Assembly (NCBI GenBank): GCA_964030475.1
Contig: CAXIPT010000001.1
Span: 10,783,593 to 10,847,592 of the forward strand
DNA length: 64,000 nt
DNA from: Tethya wilhelma
Lineage: Eukaryota > Porifera > Demospongiae > Tethyida > Tethyidae
Reading direction: 5' to 3'
A program made the translations under genes and the position numbers. The notes below the pieces were generated by a model. It ran no database searches. It was not told the DNA's origin and saw nothing but the letters and a program-made list of their open reading frames with translations. This document shows, piece by piece, positions 35,716 to 46,154 of this stretch. Each line of letters starts with the position of its first letter. Positions within the stretch are counted from its first letter, which is position 1.

Positions 35716-36123
35716 TCAGGTCAGTTATACAACTTTGGAGCAGGCGTCGCAACACAAATCTAGTTGTAATGATATTGATACCTCTTTATAATACATTATT
35801 CAACAAGGTGATGTGACACGCGCAGCTTTAATACTACTGTGTTAAGCGTTCAGTTATTGAAATATAAGAGGTGATGGCATGCAGACTTTAATAATAGTGA
35901 CCATATGTTCCTAGGATCCTACAGTGAATTTAATAAATTTGATAACAAAAATACAGGCTATCAGTTAGAATCAGGAATGAATTAGATGATCTAATCAAAG
36001 GCTGATCACGTGAATAAAGGAAGACTGATTAAATGGAAATCGATACAGCATGATCAAATTCCCTTCAAGAGGGTCATATGTACAATTGATTAATACATTT
36101 CAAATTCCCTTCAGGAGGTCCAA
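35716..36123. other. No supported gene
   Basis: Only a short duplicated motif CAAATTCCCTTCA-GAGG at 36055-36073 and 36099-36118 was seen. Confidence 0.4.
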
Positions 36124-36638
36124 CAATGGCCGAAGATGTGCCTGTGCACACAATCCACAACCTCCAATGCCTCCCTACAATGTGGGCATGTGAAGTGTGC
36201 AGACAGCTATTGCGTTGTACAATCTATACATACAAGCACATTCCTACATCACAGAGGTATGACCGGAGTAATCTTTTCGGAAAAAATTTCCTTACAAATG
36301 ATACATGTAAAAATTTCGACAAAATTTTTTGCAGACACTGTTACAGTATCAGACTTGTCAGGACCTGGCTTCTTGACACATTCCATTATCAACTCCTGTA
36401 CATCAGTAGTCGCCATATATGTTGGTTTAAGCTTGTCAGATTCCGAGAGAGATGGTGGGCTAGGCACAAACGGCCTTTTCTTTCTAATCGATTGAAGGGC
36501 ATATCTTTAAGCGTGGCTAGCCAAATATCCTTCTCCTGGGTCAGAATCGGAATCTGATACCACATTAATAATAGGGGAGCCAGAACTGGTTTTATCCACT
36601 CCTACTTGTTCCTTCACCACTCCGAGTTTGAAGTAATC
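36124..36638 (-). pseudogene. RING-finger gene remnant
   Basis: On the minus strand the frame starts with an acidic Ser/Asp stretch (NVVSDSDSDPGEGY near 36555), passes a TAA, and reads KPTYMATTDVQELIMEC and then FTCIICKEIFSEKITPVIP (CxxC). After a one-base shift it continues C-R-N-V-L-V-C-I-D-C and FTCPHCREALE. The order CxxC ... C-x5-CxxC ... CPxC matches a RING or U-box-like zinc fold as in ubiquitin ligases. Two stops and a frameshift indicate a pseudogene, although one shift could be a base error. It points away from the gene starting at 36931, across about 290 bases with promoter-like features. Confidence 0.5.
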
Positions 36639-36930
36639 ACTTAAACGAGGAGGTGGAGTATATCACATGAAATCGAGCAATGCGCATATGTTTTATAACA
36701 CTTCCGATATGCAGAGTATAAATAGTAAAATCCCCTGCCACTACCTTTGACCTCTGGCGGCAACATTCAATTTCAAAATCATGGCGCTTTACACAAGCCT
36801 ATCAGAATCTCTTGATACAACCAAAATGGCGCGCTCTTTTACACCTGCAAACACGTGCTGTCTATACACCAGCTCAGCAGAAGCGCTAGCGTTGGCTATC
36901 TGGTTGAATCTAGTTATATTTTTTGTGGCC
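36639..36930. promoter_or_regulatory. Candidate bidirectional promoter region
   Basis: The stretch lies between two divergent genes. It holds CCAAAATGGCGCGC (36822-36835, a YY1-like AAAATGGCG) and a second ATGGCGC at 36781, and is richer in CpG than its surroundings. A TATAAAT-like box is at 36717-36724. Function is inferred from position. Confidence 0.35.
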
Positions 36931-38175
36931 ATGGATTATTATACCACTTCAGACAGCAGTGACAGCTGTTCTGCTACAGAGGTAATATATGAACACTGGA
37001 AAATAACATAAGTAGTATAAAATACACATTATAATAACACAGATGCACGTAAATTTCTCTGGAGAAAGACCTTCTGTCTTCATTACAAGATTGTATTGCC
37101 TTTGTGAAGACTATGATGTGTCAATTGACGCCGAATTGAAGGTAAAATGAGCGTGTTCACAATGCTGAATCCATCTATGTCAATATTATGTATATGCATT
37201 CGTGTAGGATCTCCTAGATGGATTGTTGTTGATAAAGGAACTGTTGGATGTGGTGGTGTTAGTGCTAGAGGAGCTCGTGGATGTGGTGATGGTGCTGCTG
37301 GAGGAGATGGACTTGGTGGTGGAGCTTTGGGACGTGGTGCTCCTGGACGTGGTGGTGGTGGAGCTTCGGGACGTGGTGCTCCTGGACATGGTGGTGGTGG
37401 AGCTTCATGATGTGGTGCTCCTGGACGTGGTGGTGGTGGAACTTCAGGACGTGGTGGTAGTGGGGGTGGTGGAGCTTCTAGACGTGGTGGTGGTAGACGT
37501 GGTGCTCCTGGACATGGTGGTGGTGGTGGAGTTACTGGACGTGGTGGCAGACGTGTCTTTGGTTATGATGTGCATTGCCCTGTTGATGATGGCCCTGGTC
37601 GATGTTCCAATTGATTATGTTCTCCTTGTGTAGCTGTACTAAAACCATCTTTTTTTCGAGGATGTACAAGAACACGGAGTGAGTTCAATTGTCACAAACG
37701 ATACCCACTATACCGAAAGTACTGGTGGGTGTTGAACGAGTTGGGGGTATGGCATCATGCAGAGTACCTTGAAAGAAAAGTTCTGCGAACATCAGCAGAT
37801 GATCCAAGGGATATCATACCTGATTGTGTTATAGAGGTATGTAAGATCATGCATTGTTAGTAAACATGAATAATAATATTATACTCTGTTTCAATATTAA
37901 TAGGAAGTGAGAGATAGATACCCCAATCCATATGGTGTTCCTTACAAAGACTTTGAGTCAAGGTATGATGCAGTATATACTGCATAAACTCACATTGTAA
38001 TTTATCCAATATGACTGTAATAATAGTTATATACATCAGAATACCTACAATGAACAAATAATACCTTATAATAATAGTTGACAGAAAGTTGTTGGCATAC
38101 TCACTACTGGACGTCTTTAGCATGAAGGCACCATATATGCAGAGGAAGGTCCATGATTTTCCTAATGCATGGTAG
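36931..38175 (+). CDS. Five-exon gene with a glycine-frame minisatellite; function unknown
   Basis: Exons 36931-36981, 37043-37141, 37208-37836, 37904-37962 and 38085-38175 all have GT-AG borders. Exon 1 (MDYYTTSDSSDSCSATE) and exon 2 (33 codons) join in phase 0. Exons 3-4 join in phase 0 and 4-5 in phase 2, ending at TAG 38173-38175. Exon 3 holds 39-bp-like GGTGGTGGAGCTTC units. Entering in phase 0 gives a Val/Leu-rich frame that ends near 37631, while the later conserved part (YDVHCPVDDGPGRC, YPLYRKYWWVLNEL, DDPRDIIPDCVIEEVRDRYP) is in the glycine frame, which has two TGA stops (near 37409 and 37612). So either the copy is dead or a base slipped in the repeat. The C-terminal pattern R-xIPxCVxxxxRxxYPxPxG faintly recalls the P2X7 intracellular domain; this is weak. 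It faces the gene at 38252-39721. Confidence 0.5.
37225..37560 (+). repeat. GGT/GTG-rich minisatellite within exon 3
   Basis: Imperfect 39-bp units (GGACGTGGTGCTCCTGGACG then TGGTGGTGGTGGAGCTTCG) occur about four times with variant units around them. They encode Gly-Arg-Ala-Pro in one frame and Val-Leu-Asp in another. One GGA to TGA change makes the in-frame stop in the glycine frame. Confidence 0.8.
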
Positions 38176-38251
38176 TGTATGAAACTGAATCTAAACATTC
38201 CTCATTACTTATGCACTTACATCATCGACCTCTTCTACATGATCATCAACA

Positions 38252-39721
38252 TCAACTTCTTGGTTCCGAGTCCAGTGCCATACCACTTTTGTCAAAGTCA
38301 TCATCGTCAGGAATGTTGGTTGGCAATGTGTGGTCATTATTATTGCTGTCATCATAATCATCATCAGCACATGCTTCTGTGCAATCATCTACAGGTCTGT
38401 GTGTGTGTGTGTGAGTGAGAGAGAGAGAGTGTGTCTTTTTAGAAAAAAGATTATGATACATCCAATAACCGAGTGTCACGGAGGTTCTTGCTAACATACA
38501 GGTTCCAGATCATGTCCGCAAACTTGTAAGCCTTCTTCACTAGGACCTTCGTCGGAGTTCGCCGATCTGGTCTTCTCATGTCCAGAACCATCCGTTCACT
38601 AGTGTGGCAATGCTGACTATTCTCATTCTAGAAGAAAGCAATTTTTAATTATGCTTATAATATTAGTCATAGTATAACCAATCAAGTATGGCCAAATTCA
38701 TCCGCATTCTGAAGGTAGAACTTCCAAGTTAGTAGCTGGTGATTGAAAGATTCAACACAGAACGTGTCTCAGAAATCTAGACGTTTAGTTGCTGGCCACG
38801 AGTCCTCGAATCCCCTGTTCAAGTAATACTCTACCAAACATTTCTCTTCCAATATGGACCACTAGGCTGGAGTCTGAGTCGCAAAGGAGAGCTTCCTTTT
38901 GGTAACAGAGGCAGTCCTTTGGCTTTTCTGCTTCTGTATAGGACTCAATCCAGTAGGAGACCCTCTACAACGCTTGGGATTACTCACATCGCTCATCCTT
39001 TTTGCCATCGCTCCAGCACAAGCCTTGACGACCACGAGGCATAATCACGTGTCTGGAATGCAATCAGAACCGGTACCCGCCCCTTTAAGGGTACCTTATT
39101 AACGACCTTAACGATAAAAGGTCAACCGTGTCCTACCTCCTCTGGAACGTGTCTCGACACTGCAAGGAAAACAATCTCAATTAAAAACAGTGTAACCAAT
39201 CACTTATACATATTGGCAGTGGCAATCAATGTAACCAATCACTTGTATATACATATTGGCAGTGGCAATAAAACACAAGCACATACCCTACAAAATGAGT
39301 CAGCATTACGAAAGACAAGTAACTTTTTCTCGTAAGCTTCAGCAGCATTAGCACTGGTGATTTTCAATTTACTAGAAACATATCCGGGTTTCTTAAATTC
39401 GAAGTGGAGTGACAGTGGATGTGTATACCCTACATGTATAATAATAATTCTTGTATACAACCAAACTTGACAATTGCAGCCAGCAAGTAAAATCAGCTGA
39501 AATTACCTTGTAATGATGTACAGTGTTTAGGATACCAAAACGCAATTGGTCAGCATCACCCTTGCAATTCTTCATAGACCAGTATATATGCGTCTTGGTA
39601 CTCTTGCCTATCAATACAAACAATCTCAGTAAAACACTAAGATACGGTAACGTTTACACAATGTCATACACTTGTCCGAGAGTTCTCTAAACCATTTCTT
39701 CCCTTCCAATTTGGCAGCACC
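38252..39721 (-). pseudogene. Spliced transposase-derived gene, decayed
   Basis: On the minus strand the exons are 39670-39721, 39507-39607, 39287-39429, an exon from about 38690 to 39162 split by an insertion, 38470-38627 and 38252-38396. Most borders are GT-AG. The junctions 39670/39607 (reading SDKCKSTKTHIYW) and 38470/38396 (reading DTRPVDDC) keep phase. Conserved-looking blocks are KTHIYWSMKNCKGDADQLR, RDTFCVESFNHQ and, after a shift, MRMNLAILDW, then SERMVLDMRRPDRRTPTKVL. The tail is acidic (DDDYDDSNNND) and ends at TGA 38252-38254. The block order recalls large transposon-derived proteins of cnidarians and sponges whose family I cannot name. One phase mismatch (39507/39429), a frameshift and the insertion show decay. 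Upstream exons were not found. Confidence 0.5.
38771..39144 (-). mobile_element. 374-bp insertion in an exon, with 11-bp duplication and a SANT-like frame
   Basis: GAACGTGTCTC occurs at 38760-38770 and 39145-39155; removing one copy and the sequence between restores the exon reading (CRDTFCVESF). Inside, on the minus strand, an ATG frame reads MAKRMSDVSNPKRCRG, then after a TAG WSILEEKCLVEYYLNRGF and EDSWPATKRLDF, which looks like the start of a Myb/SANT-like helix-turn-helix. A palindromic GGTACCC...GGGTACC stretch lies upstream of the frame. It has no clear terminal inverted repeats. A captured gene fragment or a retrocopied exon are both possible. Confidence 0.5.
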
Positions 39722-41394
39722 CTGGGCTATTGGCTATAATTATGTTGTGTGCTCCTCCTGATGGGGTGTTTATTATTAATAATAGAATATTATTATTATA
39801 ATGTGAAGTACACACCACAAGATTGGCACAGTAAAGAGCATAAGAAATAGAATCATGGTCCTGAGTTCAGTTTAGTCATTCTAATGAGAATGTTTAACTA
39901 ATATACCATATATCCAAGCTTGTTCAGGCTTATAATGATTCTATATCGTTCTTTTCTGTGCCAAGATTTATGAACGTAAGTACTATCAAATTTGTCGCTA
40001 GAGCTGCCTTTCTTGAGATTTAGATGGAACAGACAGACAAAACGACTACCGTAATCCTCGGCACGTGTTACACATGTGCCGAGGCTTAATAAAAAGAAAC
40101 GTTTTTGTCTGAAAAGTCCTTTACAGTTTCAGAAGATCACCATTGTTGATAGGGAGTCTGTAAACACTGGACTGGACTAGACTGGAATACTGGAATCAGT
40201 GTTGCCAGATAATATTTCTAACTGTTTATGAAAAGAAATGGTTTTGTTCGTAGATTTAGGATACATATTCATAGAATTGGGAAAATACAGAAATACTAAT
40301 TTACAGCAATGTAAATGAATACTACGCCTACATATCAATTTGCCTACATTACCGGAAGTGATACAATTACGTAATGTAGGTGATGCGCACAATACTACAA
40401 ACGCCTATTAAAACATTAGCTACGCCTTTTTCTTTTTTCTTTACAAACACAGCTCAAGAACTTGTCTTTCAGGCTTTTGATAGATTATTGCTGGCTTATT
40501 GCAAATTTCAAGCTAAGGCTTTGGAGAAAACTTAGCCTAAGTGCGCTACTGGTATTAACAAATTGAGTTTTGCCTTTCATCTAAATCTTTTTTCAAGAGC
40601 CTGGTAGCCTAACTTTTGAAAGCAATGCTATTACTACACAGCCTCACTATCCCTGCATCTACCTAGCAAGTTTCAAGCTTATACACAAGAGGACTGTTAC
40701 AAAAACTTAGCTCTTATCCCCCGTGATCACGATCACAACGATTGTGATTGTCAGTGGTTTGGCAGTCAGAAAGGCTTCTCTTCACGAATAGCCTCACAGT
40801 GTAAGAATGCTGTTTGATCTTAGTAACTCTATTTTTCCAGTCCTTAGGCCCAGGGCCTTGTCTTTGTGCATTGGCACACGCATCACTGTTTTTAATGTGC
40901 CTCCACTTCAAAACACGTAGGAGAATTAATACTCTGACTTCCGGTAGGCGTAATGTAACGTAGGCAAAATTCTGCAGACGAAACGTTAGCAAACCTTATA
41001 GAATTTCTTTATTAACAAAACTTGGATAATTGCAGTATTAGGGTCAGTTTCTTAGCAAATATGACGTAATTATTGTCAAAAATAGCATGAAAGAGGGGCC
41101 ATGAGGATATTACGGAGAAGAAAACATTCACAATTTACAATGTTCACAAAAAAAGTTCACAAATCCTCACCACTGTTCATAAAAGTTTACAGATTTTGCA
41201 ATGTTCATAAAAAAGTTCAACCAGAGGAAGAATGTTATGAACTTTGTTCACAATCTGGTAACACTGACTGGAATGACCTTTGAACCTAATAATTCCAAGG
41301 GAAAATCTCTTGCACATGTGCAAATCGACAATTACATCATGTGTGTACTCTTCGATGCCCTTTTTTGTGAGAAAGATTAACACTAAAATGGACT
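39722..41394. other. No supported gene; contains a Helitron-like 3' terminus
   Basis: The 29-nt stem-loop at 40056-40084 (arms CCTCGGCACGTGT and near complement), preceded by ACAAAACGACTACCGTAAT and followed by CTTAA, matches the inverted terminus at 21418-21451. Its 5' limit upstream is not seen. GTTCACAAA-type short direct repeats lie at 41125-41260. No coding frame is convincing. Confidence 0.45.
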
Positions 41395-41610
41395 GTAATA
41401 ACAGAATGGCTCAGACTACGCAGTGGTTGCCAGCTATTTTAGATTATACGAAGAATGTAAAGTTGAACATATCAACATGTTTAGCTAGTAAGTAGTTATG
41501 TAATTTCCTGTAGTTTGAGCTTAGACTAGTACTGTGCATGCCCGACCATTACTTACGAACAGGTTGGGTAAAAGTGTTCGAATAAAAGGTGCCATTTTTC
41601 AACACCTCTC
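41395..41610 (-). repeat. Right inverted terminal repeat of the DIRS element
   Basis: 41470-41600 is the inverted counterpart of 46390-46553, sharing ATTTCCTGTAGTTTGAGCTT and AAAAGTGTTCGAATAAAA, with about 35 bases missing here. 41395-41469 is the outer edge that is repeated, complemented, in the internal region. Confidence 0.8.
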
Positions 41611-41700
41611 AGTCTTTTTTATAGTGAGAAACTCGCTTGTACGGGTATGAAGATTTTCTTATATTTTAGGGGGGTTTTCTTTTTTGGAGTGGGTGGGGGA

Positions 41701-41818
41701 TGTTGATATGTTCGACTTCACATTCTTCACATAATCCAGAATAGCTGGCGACCACTGTGTGGTCTGAGCCATTCTGTTATTATATTTCAGAATGCTCAGT
41801 CTCTCATATCAACGTGAT
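41701..41818 (-). repeat. Internal complementary region (circle-junction copy)
   Basis: 41701-41785 is the reverse complement of the right edge (41396-41477) and 41786-41818 of the left edge (46551-46584). The two meet at the point where the ends of a circle would join (CTGTTATTA / TATTTCAGAATG). It overlaps the end of the recombinase frame by no more than a few bases. Confidence 0.85.
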
Positions 41819-41827
41819 TTTGTAGCT

Positions 41828-42816
41828 CTATTTAGCAGTGGTTGGCAGCTTGTTGAGGACAGCCCTTCCGAAGAATGGGTTCCTCATGGGTCTATAGTAA
41901 AATTTCTGAAACACTGACCAGTTACTCCAGTCTGCTGCCTTTAGGATATCGCTGGAAGCATTCATACTTGATAGTATCAGTATTGTCTCAATTGACTTCG
42001 ATATTTACAGTTTCTGTGAACATGAATAGTGCAAACCCTAATGAAAGTAGCAAAGCTTTGTATGCTTATATTGCCATGAAATTCTATTATCCTTCAAAGA
42101 TGTACACGCTTATTTGTACAAGCCACTTTTGTAATGTTTGGCTACGTCATTTGTGCTGTGGGACACCGCTGCACTCCGAGCCTTGAAGTTTGCAGTGTCT
42201 ATGCCCACGATGGTCTTTAACCATCTTGCAATGGTAGATGAGCTCACCACTTCGTATGGCTTAATAGTGGCGATCAGTAGCCTCGTACCTCTCCTGAGGT
42301 CTCTGGTGGCTCTCTCATGGTCTCTACCGGGCATAGTTGCTTGTTGTGAGGGAACTGGAAAAGCCATTTCCTTCGATTGTTTGGCCAACTTTGTTGGCTA
42401 GGATGTATCTTCTGAACTGTAAGTCCAGATTGGAGAGGTCACTAGACCTCAAGGGTCTGGTTAGGGCCAAAAACATTGTGGTCTTCATTGTCAGTTCACT
42501 CAGGCTGAGATTTTTATTGTCCCCTAAGTTGTCAATGTATAAAATGACTTTGTCCACATCCCATGTCTGTGAATACCGTGGTTGTGGAGGTCGTTCATTA
42601 AAGGCTCCCTTGAGCAGTCACAGGGTGTTGTCCAATACTCAGCCCCTCTACCTTTTCATGTACTGATGCAATTGCTGAGTGGTAAGCATTGAGGGATCTG
42701 TATTGATACCCCTCTTTATGTGGGTGTGCCACCTCGCTCACATCTCTTGTAATGGGATCACAATCCCGTTCACTACACCAGCTTGCCCACTTTGTGTCAT
42801 ATGACTCTGTCTCCAT
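41828..42816 (-). pseudogene. DIRS tyrosine recombinase
   Basis: The N-terminal helical domain is at 42598-42816 (WASWCSERDCDPITRD, YRSLNAYHSAIASVHE). The first catalytic Arg block lies at 42324-42557 (FLALTRPLRSSDLSNLDL). 42110-42388 has KPYEVVSSSTIARWLKTIVG and then FKARSA, where the usual His-x-x-Arg is altered. The C-terminus is at 41828-41970: NDILKAADW-like SSDILKAADWSNWSVFQKFYYRPM, with the catalytic Tyr in QKFYYR (41885-41908), ending at TAG 41828-41830. About 140 unrelated bases near 41970-42110 break the domain. Joins the cDNA circle to target DNA in intact relatives; inactive here. Confidence 0.8.
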
Positions 42817-43057
42817 GAGGCCAAGAGGAGTTTAGAAGCGTATTCTGAAAGGCTTTTGCCTCTGTATCTATCCCTAAGATACTCCACACGACTAGTCGTG
42901 GATGAATGTTTGGCTTGTTGGATCTGTGTGTCGGTTGAAACAAGTCCATTCTGTTCAGTAGGAGGATCGGGGTCCTGATTAACATATTCAGGACCACTGG
43001 GTACCATGGTCGTGATCTACACAATGGGGTCACTAAGACCATCTGAGCTCTCTGAGC

Positions 43058-43730
43058 TCACACCTGTGCAAGAATTCTGCCTATCAGGTTCCATGGTAGG
43101 TTTGCATACCCTTTTACCTGACTCCAGTCCAGGCTGAAAGCATCACATGCTATTGCTCCTGGGTCTGGTCTCCAGTTCACATATTCCTGTAGCTGAGTTG
43201 ACAGTCTTGAGGCAAAAAGGTCCACCTGTAACGATCCCAAGCATTTGTCTATCATTTGGAACACTTCCGGGCACAATCTCCAGTCTTCATCAGGCATGAC
43301 TTCTCGTCTGCTATCATATTGAGCTTCCCTGCTAGGTAAACTGCTTCCAATGTAATGCCCTGTTCATACAACATAGCCGTAACTCTCTAATCAGTTGGTT
43401 CAGATGTGATGAGACTGTTCCCCCGAGTTTGTTGATGTAAGAGATGGCCGTTGTATTGTCCATCCTCAACAGGGTAGAGGTATTGGTTTGACCCTTGGCA
43501 AAGCATTTTACCGTTAGGCTTGCACCCAACAGCTCTAGACAGTTGATGTGTATCGCTTTCTCTTCTGAGGACCACGGCCACCCTGTCCTCTTCCCCCTGC
43601 AAACGGCTCCCCATCCGATCATGGAGGCATCCGTTTCTATCATAAGGGTTGGGGTGGAGCTATGAGACTCCGCCCATTCCATTCTCGAATTCAAAGGTGG
43701 GTCTCCCACCAAGCTAGCTCCATCTTGCAT
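43058..43730 (-). pseudogene. DIRS RNase H and following region
   Basis: 43332-43730 carries an RNase H fold of the DIRS kind: LMIETDASMIGWGAV near the first Asp, then HINCLELLGA with the Glu, and LLRMDNTTAISYINKLGG with the next Asp. 43058-43297 continues with a region typical of DIRS between RNase H and recombinase (VDLFASRLSTQLQEYVNW, DPGAIACDAFSLDW). A frameshift or stop separates the two. Confidence 0.8.
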
Positions 43731-43806
43731 GCTTCATCTATGCGAAGTGGGGATTGGTAATCCTGGTTCCCTCTCTCCAGGGAATCCTCTCTACAAGAAG
43801 AGTGGT

Positions 43807-44160
43807 TAGTGGCGTATCCTCAGGGTGCTCGAGCACCCCCCAGGCTCAGAAAATAATGACGTCATCTCGCGTAAAAGCAGTGCTCAAGACGAGCGCATAT
43901 CAATGAATTATGCTTGAAATAAATAAAATATAAGCTGATAAGACTTTAAATTCACTTTCAAGATTGAAATTTTGCATAAGATTGGAGAAAAAGCCGAAAA
44001 AACTGCAAAACACGATGCCATCTCCGGTGCGATTGCGTGAATAACTGTTAATAATTTTGCTCACGTGATGCAAAAGTAGGTGTGGCTACCCCAAAATTTT
44101 CGGGTGCTTCGCGCCCACATTATCAGCACCCCCATAACTGAAATCCTGGATACGCCACTG
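43807..44160. mobile_element. hAT-type MITE inserted in the DIRS element
   Basis: Ends are TAGTGGCGTATCC and GGATACGCCACTG, with GGGTGCTCGAGCACCC just inside one end and GGTGCTTCGCGCCC near the other. It separates the DIRS reverse transcriptase from RNase H, so it is younger than the DIRS insertion. No clean 8-bp duplication could be read; GTGG occurs on both sides. No coding. Confidence 0.7.
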
Positions 44161-44289
44161 GTGGGGCCGGAGCTATTGCCTGAGTGGCATGATTCAGTTT
44201 CCCCAGAAAACTGGACAAGGCCAGTGCACTGTGGTCTGTCTGTGACAGCAGTTGCCTTATCTCTGCTCTGATTTTTTTCATCTTGTCTC

Positions 44290-44802
44290 TCAGAGCTTTA
44301 GCTCCATCGTTGTCGAGTTAACAATGAATCCCAGGAACTCTATTTCCTGTGATGGAGAGATCTGAGATTTTTGATGGTTTATAACTATCCCTAGGTTCTC
44401 CAGGAGGAAAATCAGTGCTGCCGTATGTTCCCTGGCCTGACTCTCTGAGTTGGCCACAATTAGTATGTCGTCTATGTACATGAGACCCATGGATCTTAGG
44501 ATAGGCCTCATGATCTTGGTAAAGACCCAGGGGGCCGACGACAACCCGAAGGGAAGGCAGTTGAACTGATATATCTTCCCGTTCCTCTGGTATCTGGTTA
44601 GATTTCGTTGCTTCTCCGATATTGGAACCATGAAGTATGCATCCTTCACGTCCACCTTGGTCATATAATCTCCTTCCTTTAAGATATCTCTCAGCATGTT
44701 TATGCTGTCCATTTTGAAGTGTTGTGGTTTCACAAAGCTGTTTAGTTTCTTTAAGTTTATGATGGGCCTGTGGCCCCCATTTGTTTTTGGAACTACGAAC
44801 AT
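44290..44802 (-). pseudogene. DIRS reverse transcriptase
   Basis: One 170-residue open frame encodes the palm and fingers: HRPIINLKKLNSFVKP, then TKVDVKDAYFMVPI with the first catalytic Asp, FNCLPFGLSSAPWVFTKIMR, and MYIDDILIVAN (YIDD at 44467-44478). The NHQKSQISPSQEIEFLGF block closes the domain. Upstream frames are shifted. It has the sequence pattern of DIRS elements rather than gypsy. Confidence 0.88.
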
Positions 44803-44859
44803 TTGAAAGTAGAATCCTGGGCTTCTGTCGTCTACTGTACAGATTGACTTTATTCTGCT

Positions 44860-45830
44860 CCATCTAATTCTTGTTTATTTCTGCATCCAGTGCTATCCGT
44901 TCCTCCTTGCCAAAGGTTTATTCTTTTGGTGGGAGGCATTGGTAAGGTGTTGATGAGAGCTCTAGTTTGTACCCTCTCACTGCATTTAGCACCCATGCAT
45001 CTTGTGTTATCACTTCCCAGTTGCGAACAAAGTGCGATATTTGCCCTGCAAATGAGAGTTGGCTCTGAGCTAGTTGATGAGCTATGTCCTCTATTCCCAT
45101 CCCCAGTAATTGTTTCACAATTGTTGACTGGGTAAGGTTTTTTAAAATTTTTTCTTTCTTTAAGATACTTGTAACTAGGGGTAGTAGATCTGGCAAAGAG
45201 TTCCATCTGGCTGTTCTGAAGTTCTGTGCTTCTTTAGTTGGGGTTGCTCTGGGAGTTCCCCAGCTGTTCCCTCTTGGAGGGTAGGGCCTTGGTCTTGCAA
45301 AACCTCTATTGAGGCCTCTGAATGAACCACCGCCCCAGGTAGCCTCTGAATAGGAGCGGCAACATCGAAAAACTGGGAGTCTTTGCCCCAATTCCAATTA
45401 GAGTTCTTGTTGGTCTCTTGCTGTTTCTGGCTTGTGTTTGGCCTTCTTTGAGAAGCCTTCGCCGAAAAGGTTTGGTGCAGCCTCCTTGTAGAGGTTCTCC
45501 TCTTCCACCATGTCCTTCAACCTTGGGTTGAGTTCAGATAGGACATTTCTTCCACTCTTTATGGAGAGGCCAGCTCTGGTGTTTCCCAGTAGTTTTAAGG
45601 CTGTCTGTGCAGCATCTACTGCAGTCTGCTGCTGTCTGGGCTGCAGCTTTAATGATAAAAGCCAGCGGCCCCACAGCATCTAGTACCAGTGCCTGGGTCT
45701 TTGCCATTTGTTTGTCTCTAGACTTTGTCTGACTGGACAGGTTTTGTTTCAGGATGTTGTCCAGCTTTGGGTGTGCTAAACGAGGGGCTACATGCTTATC
45801 CCTAAGTTGCCGCCGTGTGGGGTTATCCAT
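44860..45830 (-). pseudogene. DIRS gag-like region
   Basis: Three frames in order. 45534-45830 and 45398-45679 overlap and give AKTQALVLDAVGPLAF, then AAQTALKLLGNTRAGLS and EENLYKEAAPNLFGEGF. 44918-45397 gives a Gly/Arg/Pro-rich stretch and FVRNWEVITQDAWVLNAVRGY just before reverse transcriptase. These blocks are typical of DIRS gag-like proteins, from memory. Frameshifts split them. Confidence 0.65.
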
Positions 45831-45883
45831 TGAGGTGCTGAAATTTCGTTTTAGAAACTCCCCATTCTCCTTGGAGACAGAGA

Positions 45884-46154
45884 ACAGTTTTGTTCCCTGG
45901 TTGTTGTCTCCTCTTCACCAGTTTTGTACCATGGCTCAGTAAACATCTCCACGTTCTGCCTGTCCATATGGCCTGGTCGAGAGATGCTCCATGCTCCCAG
46001 GGAGTCCTGAGTCAGCTGTGCTGGTACTCGGGGAGTTCTTTCCCTTGAGAGCATCTCTTGACCAGGCCATATGGACAGGCAGAACGTGGAGATGTTTACT
46101 GAGCCATGGTACAAAACTGGTGAAGAGGAGACAACAACCAGGGAACAAAACTGT
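45884..46154. repeat. Near-perfect internal palindrome of the DIRS element
   Basis: Arms 45884-45989 and 46049-46154 (106 bp each) are inverted copies with one or two differences (for example GGTCGAG against CTTGACC), around a 59-bp spacer. It sits between the left terminal repeat and the gag-like frame. Long overlapping frames on both strands here are a result of the symmetry. Confidence 0.85.

Noticed and set aside
36126..36557. 143-residue plus-strand frame
   Set aside because: It is the antisense of the RING-finger remnant, which has the cysteine pattern on the minus strand.
36931..38175. Assignment of the five-exon gene to the P2X7 C-terminal domain family
   Set aside because: Only a loose pattern around IPDCVIEEVRDRYP fits; cysteine spacing was not matched, so the name was not used.
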